From assembly GCA_933207985.1 (NCBI GenBank), contig OW240913.1:97561265-97625264 (forward strand): a stretch of DNA of 64,000 bases, in the 5' to 3' direction. Under the pieces are notes generated by a model. The model ran no database searches, had not been told where the DNA came from, and saw only the letters and a program-made list of their open reading frames with translations. Shown piece after piece: positions 48,116 through 61,033 of this stretch (its first letter is position 1; each line of letters begins with the position of its first letter). The stretch is from Pelobates cultripes (lineage: Eukaryota > Chordata > Amphibia > Anura > Pelobatidae). A program made the translations under genes and the position numbers.

Positions 48116-51100
48116 GTTATATGTAACATATCAATATAGATTTATCACTGCTCTTATTGTTCCCTCTATTGGTTACTTTTTCTTACTTAATCTGCGAATC
48201 AACTGGCAGGAAAATGCACCTATATATGTACTGCAAAAATATTTGTCGGATTCATTTTGCCGATTAGTTTTTGGTGACTAAAATTCAAATGTGTTGAAAA
48301 ACCATGAAAAAAAATATTTTTGCACGTGGAGGCTTGGTCGAAACAATTTTTTTCCTCTGTGCACAGGCCAACTCATAACTGATAGATTTCTGTATTTCCA
48401 ATATAAGATTCAATCATTATAATAACCACTGTATTACTAGAATGCAAACAACTTAACCAATGTTCTGTTGCGATTGTTGTATTTGCAGACCTAGATTTCT
48501 AAGGTTTGTTTTCAAATATGCAGGCAATATATTGTAAATGCAATGGTTTTCTAATTTACTTTATATAATGGTAAGTCTTTAAGAACACTTGGAATGTAAT
48601 TGAGTAGTTGATTCAAATCATGGAGATTTGTACAGTTTGTCAATACAACATCCTCAAATGTACAGCACAGATAGGTCAACCTCATATTTTCAAAGAGACT
48701 AACACTGATGGAAAGTAAAACTGAAATTACTTTCTGAATAATTTAGGACAAAGACAGGAGATGAAACTGCCTAGTAGTTTCCACCATGTGAGTAATGCAC
48801 TGTAATCAATAAATGCTGCATATGCGCTCATTAACTTTATGGCAACATTATTAAAGATATTTGTTTTTTCCAGCTTAATCACTAATTCAAAAGCACACAA
48901 TTATTTAAAAATGTAATGCAATAGAGTTTCCTTATTACAGGGATTTAATGCTATATTTCAGAAGGGTGGATCAGAAATAGAAAAGAAAAGCAGAAATAAT
49001 TTAACTAATTACTTTTTGAAATAACTTTATTATTAAAGAATAGGTCAAAGATATAAAAATATACTGTAATTAGTTCATAATTATGAACGATGTGTGAGCA
49101 CTTGTGTATTCTCAATGGTAATGACCTGTTATCCAGAGCTCTTAGTGCTCCAATTATCATAAAGATTCTGTAGTTTGCCAATGATTTTGTTATTTGGAAA
49201 TGTCATCATTATGGGTATCTCTCAAACTAGCACAGCAGTTTCCTCAGGTTGAGGTGATAGAACTGAGATGTTTACAGTAGCCCAGACAGGTTTGCAGGGC
49301 AGAACATAATATCACAGCCCACATCCAGCAGCATGACATCTTAAGAATAATGCCTGTGTGTACTTGAATCTTTGCGATACACATTGAATCAATACAAGTT
49401 CATTTACTTTCTAAAGTCAAACACTCCTCAGACAAAGCATGACAGTAGAGCTAAAGTTACTTGTTATTTTCTGTGGAATAGAAAGCTGAAAAATGGAGTG
49501 TAAGCATTTCTAACCCTGAAAATCAGAAGCCCTGAAATTTGGAAGACAATGTCAGACAATGTTTGAGGCCTTTATTCATTCATGTTTTAAGAATGCTCAC
49601 AGAACACAAATTAATTGCATATTGAAAAAAAAAAGGTAATGGAATCTACCTGTATCAGTACTCAATCACTAACAAAAGTTACCAAAGTTATGATTCAACA
49701 TTGTTAGAAATATACAGAATTCATATTTTGACAAAGGCCTTTATTTAATATATTTTTAGATAGACTTTTCCAAATGATTTCATAATTTGAAAAGTTGATA
49801 CACAAATATTAGATTTTTTTGAAAAGCTTAGCCAAAAATATCAAATCAAAACCAAAATCAGAAAAATAAAATAAACTATTACAAAAAAGAGAAAACTTAT
49901 CCTAAAATTAGTGCTTTAATTGTCTTCTTCACTACCAGCAAATAAAAATAAAAAATACAAACACAACTAGAATCCAAATATTTTGTATGTCATGTTTTGT
50001 AATGTTTAAATGTATTTGCCATTTCAATAGGCATAGAAATCACATTGTGGGAACAAAAATTAGAATTTTAGTTGGACAAGAAAACTGTGGTCTAAGTAAA
50101 TAACATTTCTAAATATGCTACATTTTCTCCACATAATCTATAATCCTCTCACATCTAAATTATCAGTGTGTGTATATGGTGCATTCAAAAGTATTCCACC
50201 AGACATTATGCCTTGAATTGAGTCCAAACCGTTCAATCTTAATTTTATTAGACAAAAGCATTGTGACATTCACCCCTAACGTGTGGCGTTGAGTGTGACT
50301 GGGTTGCTGGATGTGGGAGGTGAGTGTGACAAGGGGAGTTGGGAACTGAGACTGCCTGTTGGGAGTCTGTGCTGCCTTCTTAAGCCTTCACCCTAGTGCC
50401 ATATATTTTTATTTTAGTGCCCCTCTTCTGCTTACCTATTTGGATTTTAGGGGGGAAATACATATCTTCTCTGGTGGTGAAATGGTTTCCCTGGTGCTCC
50501 AGTGTGCTGTCTCAGCCCTGACAGCAGTACCATGTAATCCAAAGATTTGAAACCTATGGATCTCAGTAGGCCAGAGCAGCTGCTGATGCTATCAGGGCAC
50601 CATTTGGAAACATTTTTTTTGTTTGCAATAAGCACATTTAATTTGTAATTGTTAAAATTGTTTATTGAAAATTTTGGGTGATCGATGGAAACATAACCTG
50701 GTAAAGATGTATACATGAAACATGCAGTGAAAGATTTGTCTCTAAACCGATTTTGCAGTTTGAATTGTCCTCTACAGAGCCAGATGGTTGTGCCCTGTTC
50801 GTAATGGTACCATTTAGTTATTCACCAAACAATAGATTTTGTGTTGATGGAGAAAATCCAGTGAAAATTACAGAATTCTGCAAAATGAATCTGCAGGAAC
50901 CGCTGGGATTTGGTGTCCAGATTAAAATAAGTGCTTTTGCATCCAAATCCTATACACACAAGATTCACAAAGTACCGGTTTTAATAAAATTCAGGATTAA
51001 ACATTCAGCTGCCACATTTAAAAAGTAGAATAAATAATGTGAGTTCTAAAACTCCATATGCATGTCTATTAGCAGACTAAAAGTAGAGACTGGGCAGCCA

Positions 51101-53079
51101 TTGCCGCCCAATGGTTAGAAAGGGCCCCACCTTATGAGGATAGGTCTGGGAAATAATATTTGCTAAATAATCCCCCTCCCATTCCCCCACCCATGGACAT
51201 TTGATGAGGGACTTTAAGTAAGTATTGGGGATGGACAGAGTCATTTTTTTAATGGAATTAAGGGGGATACGAGACCCATCCTTTTCAAATTAATTAGATC
51301 CACATTCCCTCATTGCACATTTGATACTATGGTACTTTTTTGGGACTAAGCTCCCCTTTCTGTTATTTTGCTGGCCCCAAGCTGCATGGGATGGGGCCTT
51401 TTTAGCGACTGGACAGCAATAGGTTTAAATGTTGAGTAGATATGTCCCTATCTGCCGCACTTTTTCAAAACAATCTCTGACTGCAGAATCCTTTAGGCCA
51501 GCCATTGCCTCATTATCAAAGTTAAAACATTTTGCTGCACTTTACTATGAAACTAAATATTTGCTAGAGACTCTTAATCGCAATACTTCTTCTAACTTCC
51601 AATAATATTTCAAGAAAATCCCTCCAGTTTTATAATTTGCTATAATTTAACTAAACATAGCTCTTTTTTCCTGTTGATGGATGGTTATGGCCTTTTAAAT
51701 CTAGAAATATTATTTTCCCAAGGCTGTGAATGATCCTAAGTGAGCTCATGGCATTCTACTGTCTTGCCAGTATGATTTATGATTCACATTGCTTAGGAAT
51801 TATACATTTTTCTTAACACTATTGTTTATGGTACTATCCTAGATCTATATTTTGAGTTTGATTTTAGAATAAGGCTATGCAAACTTGCTTTGTCCAACAG
51901 GATATTATTACTTATGATAAAATATGATCATTGATCTGATTCCAAATTTGAGATGCTAGGTCAGGATTCTAATTGCTATTAAACAAAGCCAAAAAAAAGT
52001 ATTGCATAATGTTATTTATAAGCTAAATAGTCTATTTCTACTTTCTTAAATCATTTTTGTCTCAGTTGGAGTTTATTTGGATTATACTACGTGTGGTATT
52101 CATTTTTTCCCACTTTTGCTTGCATTTTTTACTTTAATTCATCTTATTTCTTTCAGCAAACAATAATAACTTATTTTTAGAAGCAGTTCCTACTTTTTTT
52201 AAAGCATAAGGGACTGACATTGAAATTGTAAATACACAGCATTGGATAGTCTAGAGCAGTGTTTTAATAATATAGAAATGCAAATGCAAATATGCTAGTG
52301 GTACTTTTATTTCCTTGACTTACAAAAGAAACTTCATATCTATCTAAACTTACCACTGGCATATTTCCCTGGTATCCTTGGCTCAGGCTTACATCCATCT
52401 ACCACCAACCTTTCAATCCCGTAACTGGCCTATGTGTCTGGCCGGTTCCTTAAAAGTTGTAGACCCCTGGAATTAAAAAATCAAACATATATGCCCAAAT
52501 GTTTGTATAGACTTATTATGGTGTATGACACAAATTAGGAATGTCTAAAGGAGGAAAACTCTCAGTTGTATACTATGATCATATCCATAAACTGTAACAG
52601 ACATATTCACTTAAGTGAGAATTGTTGGAAATTAAAAGTGAATGTAAAGAAATTTCAAATTTAAGATCAAGGTAGTTTAACTAGAAGCATTGCTGACTGG
52701 GGCAAGATGAGCTATTTTGGTATTAACATTTTAAATTAATTTTGGGATGGGTCCTGGTAGCCAAGATGGAGAGACATGTTCCTTCTTAGCTCTGATATGT
52801 GCAAGCAAGAAACCAGCTTGTAGTGCCCCAAAAAGCACTGGTAGCAACCTCTTGGGAATGGGAATAGCTGCCCTTCTGAGGAGTGAAGAAGTCTGGTATA
52901 ATGTGAAACCAAGTGATTCATACAGTATAGCAAGGCAGCCACAGATGTGGAAACTGGTAGTGCAGATTGGCCTGCCTGAGGCGTGGTATGAACCTGCAAG
53001 GTGGAGACCCTGATCAGCGGCATATATTTCAGTTAATAGTGGAATGACTTTTATGTTTTTCTCTCCTCATTTTATATAG
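48116..53079. other. Large stretch without recognised genes
   Basis: Mostly AT-rich unique-looking sequence. A protein-like open frame at 50705-51028 is listed separately. Other frames are short. No LTR, TIR or microsatellite of note was seen. Confidence 0.5.
50705..51028 (+). other. Unidentified protein-like open frame
   Basis: About 107 sense codons stay open up to a TAG at 51026-51028. Composition is balanced (CALFVMVPFSYSPNNRFCVD, then KITEFCKMNLQEPLGFGVQI), unlike the low-complexity frames around it. A CCGATTTTGCAG acceptor-like sequence at 50747-50758 could start an exon here. No family is recognised. It may be a terminal exon, a processed pseudogene or chance. Confidence 0.25.
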
Positions 53080-54400
53080 AAACATAGAATGTGATGGCAG
53101 ATAAGAACCATTCGGCCCATCTAGTCTGCCCAATATTTCAAAATACTTTTAATTAGTCCCTGGCCTTATCTTAAGTCTAGGATAGCCTTATGCCTATCCC
53201 ACACATGCATAAACTCCCTCACTGTGTTAACCTCTAACACTCCAGCTGGAAGGCTATTCCATGCACCCACTACCCTCTCAGTAAAGTAATACTTCCTGAT
53301 ATTATTTGTAAACCCTTGCCCGTCTAATTTAAGACTATGTCCTCTTGTTGTGGTAGTTTTCCTTCTTTTAAATATAGTCTCCTCCTTTACTGTGTTGATT
53401 CCCTTTATGTATTTAAATGTTTCTATCATATGCCTCCTGTCTCGTCTTTCCTCCAAGCTATACATGTTAAGATCCTTTAACCTTTCCTGGTAAGTTTTAT
53501 CCCGCAATCCATGAACCAGTTTAGTAGCCCTTCTCTGAACTCTCTCCAAAGTATCAATATTCTTCTGAAGATATGGTCTCCAGTACTGCGTACAATACTC
53601 CAAGTGAAGTCTCACCAGTGTTCTGTACAATGGCATGAGCACTTCTCTCTTTCTACCGCTAATACCTCTCCCTATACAATCAAGCATGCTGCTGGCATTT
53701 CCAGCTGCTCAATTACATTGTCTTCCTACCTTTAAGTCATCTGAAATAATCACTCCTAAATCCCTTTCATCAGATGTTGAGGTTAGTAGGGTATCACTTA
53801 TTCTATACTCTGCCCTTGGGATTTTATGTCCAAAGTGCATTACCTTGCACTTATCCACATTAAATGTCAGTTGCCACATCTCTGACCATTTTTCTAAATC
53901 ATTTGCCATTTGGCTTATCCCTCCTGGAACATCAACCCTGTTGCAAATTTCAGTATCATCAGCATAAAAATATTAAAGATAATGGGTCCAAGTACAGATC
54001 CCTGAGGTACCCCACTGGTAACTAGACCTTGCTTCGAATATACTCCATTGACTACAACCCTCTGTTGCCTGTCATTTAGCCACTGCCTAACCCATTCAAC
54101 AATATTGGAATCCAAACTTAAAGATTGCAGTGTCAAAAGCCTTACTGAAATCTAGGTAAGCAATGTCTACTGCACCACCCTGATCTATTATTTTAGTTAC
54201 CCATTCAAAAAAAATAAATAAGATTAGTTTGGCATGATCTCCCTGAAGTAAACCCATGTTGTCTCTGATCTTGAAATCCATGTGATTTTAGATGTTCAAC
54301 AATCCTATCCTTTAACATGTTTTCCATCACTTTCCCCACTACTGAAGCAAGGCTAACTGGCCTATAGTTGCCCAACTGCTCCCGACTCCTCCCATATTAT
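53080..54400 (-). pseudogene. CR1-like LINE, copy B, 5'-truncated
   Basis: Same family as 1-690. The 3' end reads CATTCTATGTTTCTAT on the minus strand, like the short tail repeats of CR1. The C-terminal ORF (53166-53687) is open with LHLEYCTQYWRPYLQKNI and AWNSLPAGVL. Further upstream the frame is shifted several times. A short deletion of about 45 nt near 53968 removes the sequence just before ADDT, destroying the catalytic motif, and another deletion near 54110 removes the sequence after KAFDT. The insert is about 1.3 kb. Confidence 0.85.
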
Positions 54401-56478
54401 GTTGAATACCCAGTGGTACTTCACATAGCATTGTCTAGCATAGTTAATAACTTCCATATTTACCTACTGCCTGTATGCCTAGCTCACCATGCCTGTTTGT
54501 ATACATGATATCTCCTAGACATTATTGCCTAGCTTATTCCCGACCAGCCTACCCTTTATCTACTAGACATGTCTAATATCCCTGTTTCTTACACGTTTAA
54601 TTTTTTTTTGCAAATTTCCCTCTTTGCCATGATGTTATGTGTCCTCACTATGCTTCTTAATGCTATTGTGGCACTGTAACCATGATTATTAACTCCTGCA
54701 CAGCTAAATGAAAGTATTATAAAAAATAAAAATAAAAAACATTTTGAGTTCTCTTTGAATTCCCAACAATTTTTACTTTAGTGAATAACTGCAAATGTTT
54801 GTTCAAAAGAAAGGTAAAGATACCATAATGTATCTATGGGGGTTTTGAAGATAAAAAATGGAAAACCTTTTTTATGTGATTAGATTTACATTTGGCACAA
54901 AATAATTCATCTACATTTAACCTATGGGTACAGAAGATCTCTAAGGAAGGTTCACCAGATCATCAGGTTTACCAATTCATGGTTGTAATGCGTAATTATT
55001 AAATAAACAGGCTTAGAGGCAAGTTGTGAGATCTAAGCAGAAAAAAAGAAGAGAAAAAATGCTAGGGTATTGCACACATTGCACACATTGAGCCTTGATT
55101 CTGAATATAGTAAATTAACAGTAGCTAAGAGGTAAGATTGACTCAACAATTTAAGTCAGATGTGAATGTAGCTGTCCAGCCAGTCAATATGGGATTCAGT
55201 GTCAGTAACATATATGGTTATGATTTAGTCAGGGATGAATCATAGAGGATAAATCATATTGTTGACTCCCAAACTGTTTTAAATGTTAAATGCCTTAATG
55301 ATTGTTTTTTTTCTAAGTATCTAAGGCAGAAAAGGGACATTTGTATGGATAGTACCTACGTGATTACTGACACAAATAATGGGAGCAAGTCCAAGACTGA
55401 CAGATTCCCATATGTGTCATAGTGTGTGAAGGTATCCATTTAGAACATTTGGGCAAAGCAATCTTATAGTTTTCCGGAGATTGCTTTAATTGTACAATCT
55501 TTACAACTTAGGTGAGCAGTAGGATGTAGAAGTAGTGGTAATGCAGTAGGCACCATTATAGGCACCACATGGCCCTAATAAAACAAGTTGAGACCACTCT
55601 AGTCCAGATAATGCAAAGGATAGAATACCATAAAGCTGAAATGCACCAAAGCAAATTGACTAAAAGCAGTTGTTCATAGAAGGATAACCATAAGATTCTC
55701 CCCACCTTTTACAGTCACTAGTGAATAGACATTCATCTTTTAGATTACATCTTCTGTAAGTGATCATTGGGCGCAGGGAAAGGGAGATTTATTTACTTGA
55801 AGGCAACACTTCTAGCCACTGCCAACTTCCTCCCTCAGATCTCTTTCATCTCCTGGTGTTTGATCTGCCAAGAGCTGCATTTTTTGATGAGCGAGAAGAT
55901 GAATCCCACAACTATCACCTATGATGACTCGATGTGTAAGTTAAAGGCTCCGCCTTATATCAACCTCAGAGAGCCCCTTAAGGCAAAGTAGTCCCAATTT
56001 TGTCTTATGGTATCTTGAATTGTGTTTGCATTACAATGTTATTGTTAGTCCCTAATCTGAATCAGAAAGCAATAGAAATGACTTGTCCATTGTCTGTTTT
56101 GTTTGTTTTGTGATTTGCCCATATATCAAGTTAGAGTTGTGGAATGCAGACATATTGCCAATCAACTCAAATTCAGATGAACCACAATTCATCCAAAAAA
56201 CTAATGCACAGGTCTACTAGACACTATAACTATTTCACCTCTTTAAATTACTTAAACTGCAATTGGTGCTGTCCCTCTTTTTAGTGTTAAACCACTTATT
56301 GTGGAGGGGGGGGGCATACTATAATATATTTCTTTGCAACTGGGCAGCAATATCTTCCCCGTTGCTAGTTTTTAATTACAGTAGCAGTCACTGCAGGCAA
56401 TTAAGTACATGTAAGTCAAGACTCAAAATCCACTATATTTTGTGAATTTTTAAGCATATTAGTCAAATACTATTACTA
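54401..56478. other. No gene recognised
   Basis: AT-rich sequence. A weak exon-like candidate at 55839-55935 (acceptor CTTCCTCCCTCAG, donor GTAAGTT) is open in one frame but has no recognised homology. Confidence 0.45.
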
Positions 56479-56572
56479 TACACTGATCAGCCACAACATT
56501 AAAACCACCTCGCTAATATCATGTTGCCAAAACAGCTATGATGTGTTAATGCATTGACTCCATAAAACCTCT
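56479..56572. mobile_element. Tc1-like terminal fragment
   Basis: TACACTGATCAGCCACAACA followed by TTAAAACCACC is a terminal sequence common to a fish/frog Tc1-like family. Only about 90 bp remain before the next repeat. Confidence 0.55.
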
Positions 56573-56574
56573 TA

Positions 56575-56760
56575 ATTAGTGATTTCCCGAACGGTTCGCC
56601 GAACGGTTCGCGAACAGTTCGCCACGAACAGTTCGCCACAGACTCATCATTGAGTAAACTTTGACCCTGTACCTCACAGTCAGCAGACACATTCCAGCCA
56701 ATCAACAGCAGACCCTCCCTCCCAGACCCTCCCACCTGGACAGCTCACTAAGAATGCAGC
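56575..56760 (+). mobile_element. Fragment of the GTTCGC hAT family
   Basis: It begins TTAGTGATTTCCCGAACGG and continues CATCATTGAGTAAACTTTGA and TCACAGTCAGCAGACAC, the same as 59169-59400. It is cut off by a T2 fragment at about 56762. Confidence 0.75.
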
Positions 56761-56761
56761 T

Positions 56762-56988
56762 TCTTATGGGAAAATGAGCGACGCTGGAAGTCCTCACACA
56801 GTGAAAGAAGTGCTCTCTAGTGGCTGTCTTGTAGACAGCCACTAGAGGTGGAGTTAACCCTGCAAGGTTATTATTGCAGTTTATAAAAAACTGCAATAAT
56901 TACACTTGCAGGGTTAAGAGTAGTGGGAGTTGGCACCCAGACCACTCCAATGGGCAGAAGTGGTCTGGGTGCCTGGAGTGTCCCTTTA
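56762..56988. mobile_element. T2-like MITE fragment
   Basis: Contains three of the hairpins of 11003-11504 in reverse order (TAGTGGCTGTC/GACAGCCACTA; a GCAGTTT hairpin; CACCCAGACCACT/AGTGGTCTGGGTG) and ends GGAGTGTCCCTTTAA. The other end is lost. Confidence 0.7.
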
Positions 56989-57059
56989 AGATTATAACAT
57001 TATGGTTAAGTGGGTTTATGTAACTGTGACGTCACTTTTCTCATACAGGCTGTAGAAGA

Positions 57060-57830
57060 AAATACACATCATCTTGTGCATTTCACAAGTTGTGCATTAG
57101 CTTGAAGAAACTGGAATGTAAGATCAAAAATGTTTTCGTCTATTGGCATATGGTATCCTCAGAGGGTATGAAATCTGACTCTGAGATGATTAGCTCCATA
57201 TTGCAGATGTCACAGTTGACATATAAACAAGTGATGCAATGCATATTTGCATATCATGGCACACCAGAAATAACAATGTTAGACAACCAACTTCAATTGG
57301 CATATAAACAAATTCACACAATTAGCAGCTGATTGAGAGAGTTAACATATTGCTTCTCCCCCATGGTGCCAACATACTAATGGCAATGCTGAATCTGCCA
57401 TCAAGATAATGTAGAATCTGTGCAAGAAAGCTAAACACGAAACATGCAAAACATCAATAGGAAACTATCCTATATTTGAGAAGCACAATAACACACTATG
57501 TGGAGTGCTGATGGTTGCCTATGACTAAGTCTAGAGCAGTGGTGCCCAAAAGATCCCCAGATGTTTTAAAACTACAGTTTCCATTATGCTTTGTCATTCT
57601 AAAGGCATTCTAAAGGCATGCAAAGCATCATAGGAGTTGCAGTTCTACAACATCTGGGGATCTACCTTTTGGGCACCGCGGGCCTACATACTAATGGCAA
57701 TGCTGAATCTGCCATCAAGATAGTGAAGAATCTGTGCAAGCAAGCTAACCATGATGCTTACATCCATGGGAAACAATCCTATACAATAGCAAACTATGTG
57801 GAGTGCTGATGGTTGCCTACTCCTAAGTCT
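57060..57830 (+). pseudogene. Gypsy-type integrase remnant, partly duplicated
   Basis: The frame from 57090 includes YKQVMQCIFAYHGTPEITML and then DNQLQL, matching the second Asp region of a Gypsy integrase. NGNAESAIKIVKNLCKQAN (57690-57750) matches the Glu region, and a diverged copy of this lies at 57368-57440. Stops are frequent. The duplicated segment also carries a hAT MITE. Confidence 0.65.
57537..57677. mobile_element. Short palindromic hAT MITE, copy 1
   Basis: It starts CAGTGGTGCCCAAAAGATCC and its arms pair with GGATCTACCTTTTGGGCACC. The left flank is GTCTAGAG but the right flank does not repeat it, because the copy ends at a duplication breakpoint. Confidence 0.7.
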
Positions 57831-57834
57831 AGAA

Positions 57835-57968
57835 CAGGGGTGCCCACAAAATCCCCAGATGTCTTAAAACTACATCTTCTATGATCCTTTGTAATTCTAT
57901 AGGAATTCAAAGCATCATATAAGTGCTGGTTCTACAAAATTTGGGGATCTATCTTTTGGTCACCCCTG
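57835..57968. mobile_element. Short palindromic hAT MITE, copy 2, with 8-bp duplication
   Basis: 134 bp from CAGGGGTGCCC to GGTCACCCCTG, flanked by a perfect GTCTAGAA at 57827-57834 and 57969-57976. Confidence 0.85.
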
Positions 57969-58051
57969 GTCTAGAAACTATGTACCTGTGCATGAGATTG
58001 AAAGTTACACCTTATTACAGGATGTGAGTTTCTTTTCAGTGTGCTGTGTAT

Positions 58052-58061
58052 GATGAAAGAA

Positions 58062-58093
<32 letters not shown>

Positions 58094-58098
58094 AAAAA
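58052..58098. repeat. (GAAA)n microsatellite
   Basis: About 11 GAAA units with minor variation. Confidence 0.95.
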
Positions 58099-59160
58099 AG
58101 GGTTGATGATTTGACCATTAAATTATTAATAAGTTCATATAATTATACTGCATATTAAAGGAAAAAAGGGAAATGCTCCTTTTCAAAGCAAATACAGGTC
58201 TTAGATATTAAGCAGTACATCACCCATATTGTGTTATTGCAGCAATGCTTGAAAATAAATAGTTTCATCATTAGTCTAAAAGTATTTTTTATGATATATT
58301 ATTCAATAACATTAAAAAAACAAGTATAAAGTATGGTTATGTGTATGGCAAAGTTAAATAAATGCTTACTAAATTGTTAAATTGTGATTTTTATTTTTCC
58401 AAGATAAAATATTGCTTTGTAATTCATCCCACTCTGCGTACCATGTAAATGTTTAAAGCTGTTTTATTAAAGCCATTTAAATGAATATGCTATAACTTGA
58501 TCTAGACATTGGTATAATTTGCTATGATTCATTAGCAGCTTATCATGCAGTAAATGAAAGAGCTTCCCAGATAACTTAATTGAACACATTGAACATATAC
58601 GTTTTTTTTTTTGTTTTTTTTATTCTCACAAACTTAACTTTTAATTAATATATCTACTTAAAAATGAACTTGATGGTTGAACTTAAAAAGATCAATTGCA
58701 AAATAAGCTTAGAACAGCACTTTCTTAACAAAACTTAAAGTTTTTTGTTTATGTGCATTGAGGATAACCACAATCATTGGTAGTGAAATTAATATCTTGT
58801 CTTGTTCATTTCATTACATCAGTCAGTAAATCAATCAATCAATCAATCTATATTACCTTGGCTAACACCAAATAGAACATCAGAACATATGAAAAAGCCA
58901 GTATAGCTGCTCCAGATTTTATTATAATTATTACTAACATTAATTAAAACAGCAACACGTTTTGCAGAATTGTACACTTGGGGAACCGTAAACACAGACC
59001 ACGACACAATTTACATGAGCTGAGATCCAGCAATTAAACTGTTTTTTTAGAATCTAATGGATATAATGGGATGTTGAGACAATAGGTAGTGGCGGAATTT
59101 TAAGATGATGACCAAGATGAATGAAAGGATATCTGCAGCAACTACTAAGATATAAAACGA
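58099..59160. other. No gene recognised
   Basis: AT-rich sequence with a short CAAT run near 58830. No coding signal was seen. Confidence 0.5.
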
Positions 59161-59530
59161 ATGAGGAGTAGTGATGTACCGAACGGTTCGCCGGCGAACG
59201 GTTCCTGGTGAACATAGCATGTTCGCGTTCGCCACGGCGGGCGAACATATGCGCGGTTCGACCCGCCCCCTATTCGTCATCATTGAGTAAACTTTGACCC
59301 TGTACCTCACAGTCAGCAGACACATTCCAGCCAATTAGCAGCACAGCCTCCCTAGCAGACCCTCCCACCTACTGGACAGCATCCATTTTAGATTCATTCT
59401 CAAGCTGCATGCTTAGTAAGAGGAGGGAAAGTGTAGCTGCTGTTCATAAGATAGGGAAAAGCATAGCTAGGTTAGGGATAAGGGTATGCTTTTTTTTTAT
59501 TTTTTTTTCTATGTAATGTAAATGCACTTA

Positions 59531-59897
59531 GTTGTCTGCCACTGCTGCCAGCTTCTGTGTCAGGCTCACAGTGCCCATTTCCCCAGTCAGTGCCACCAAT
59601 TACATCTGGTGTCACAATAGCTTGGATTTAAAAACAAAAAACTTTTTTCACTGTTATAGATTGAATAGCAGTCAGTTGTCAGCCACTGCTGCCAGCTTCT
59701 GTGTCAGGCTCACAGTGCATACTGTGCCCATTTCCCCAGTCAGTGCCACCAAATACATCTGGTGTCACAATAGCTTGGATTTAAAAACAAAAAACTTTTT
59801 TCACTGTTATAGATTGAATAGCAGTCAGTTGTCTGCCACTGTTGCCAGCTTCTGTGTCAGGCTCACAGTGCATACTGTGCCCATTTCCCCAGTCAGT
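59531..59897. repeat. Tandem array, unit about 153 bp, running into the gap
   Basis: Units begin at GTTGTCTGCCACTG (59531), GTTGTCAGCCACTG (59675) and GTTGTCTGCCACTG (59828). The first unit lacks 9 bp (CATACTGTG). The array stops at the gap, so its true length is unknown. Confidence 0.9.
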
Positions 59898-59997
59898 NNN
59901 NNNNNNNNNNNNNNNNNNNNNNNNNNNNNNNNNNNNNNNNNNNNNNNNNNNNNNNNNNNNNNNNNNNNNNNNNNNNNNNNNNNNNNNNNNNNNNNNN
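59898..59997. other. Assembly gap (100 N)
   Basis: Exactly 100 N, the usual placeholder for a gap of unknown size. Confidence 0.99.
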
Positions 59998-60419
59998 GAA
60001 AGACTAAGTCCCATGGCGAATGGGACGGTCTCTACCCAGCTGGCTTCCCATTTACTGAACCAAGTGGGAAATAGCAAGGCAGGCACAAAGGGTTTGCACC
60101 AGGTCTGGGGACACAAGGGACACCGTCTTAAAGGGGCCGTGTCCCCAACAAGTCTGGGGACACGGCCTTAAAGGGGCAGTGTCCCAATCTTCCTGATGTC
60201 CCAAAAAGGTGTTTAAAGGGCCAGCACCAGTCACATAAAGAGTCCATAAGCCCCAATATGCCCACCGACAGTCTTAAAGGGCCATACGCACCAAATAAAA
60301 GTGCATACATTTTCACAATCTCCCAGGGGCCATAGTCATGCGGGAGGAGGCTGGCAAATAGGCTTCTCCACAACCCAGGGAAGCAGGGCAATTTGCCATT
60401 TAAGGGGCCCGTTACAAAT

Positions 60420-60745
60420 AGCAGTTTGTAACAAGGTGTCAATCCATATCTGCCAAGTGACCCTATGTAGGGGGACCAGTCCCTATTCTGCTCTGTGTCA
60501 GTGTGTATCAGGGAACCTTAGGACAGGTGTCAATCCACTTATCTATGATGACCCTATGCTTAGGGGGACCCAGTCTCTATTCTGCTCTGTGTCGTGTGCA
60601 TCGGGGAGGCTCTGAGGACAGGTAATCCGTCAAGGTGTCCAATGTATGTCCATATGTCGGGTATCAAATCCATATTGATTGTGATTTAGGAATGTTAGGT
60701 CAGGTGTCAATCCATATTGATTGTGATTTAGGAATGTTAGGTGAT
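60420..60745. repeat. Two sets of tandem units
   Basis: CAGGTGTCAATCC...GGGGGACC...TATTCTGCTCTGTGTC occurs twice with a spacing of about 100 bp. ATCCATATTGATTGTGATTT occurs twice, about 45 bp apart. Confidence 0.85.
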
Positions 60746-61033
60746 TTCTGCCTTTATGGATTAAAACCAGACTCTGTATCAACTGTGTAATTTTCCATGG
60801 GAGTTTTGCCATGGATCCCCCTCCGGCATGCCACAGTCCAGGTGTTAGTCCCCTTGAAACAACTTTTCCATCCCTATTGTGGCCAGAAAGAGTCCCTGTG
60901 TGTTTTAGAATTCGCCTCCCCATTGAAGTCAATGGCGTTTCGGGCGGTTCGCCGGTTCGCGAACATTTGCGGAAGTTCGCGTTCGCCGTTCGCGAACCGA
61001 AAATTTCGGGTTCGCGACATCACTAATGAGGAG

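Larger units (their letters stand above)
59169..61025. mobile_element. Non-autonomous hAT element (GTTCGC family) with 8-bp duplication
   Basis: The left end is TAGTGATGTACCGAACGG and the right end is GGGTTCGCGACATCACTA. The duplication ATGAGGAG is perfect at 59161-59168 and 61026-61033. The termini are rich in GCGAAC/GTTCGC words. The interior has a 153-bp tandem array broken by an assembly gap and further tandem units at 60420-60745. A stretch (60200-60345) is shared, reversed, with the LTR at 29238-30195. No transposase is present. Confidence 0.85.

Noticed and set aside
55839..55935. Exon-like block with acceptor and donor
   Set aside because: The acceptor is fair and one frame is open, but the most protein-like frame ends in a stop before the donor and no homology is recognised. 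Kept only as a note.
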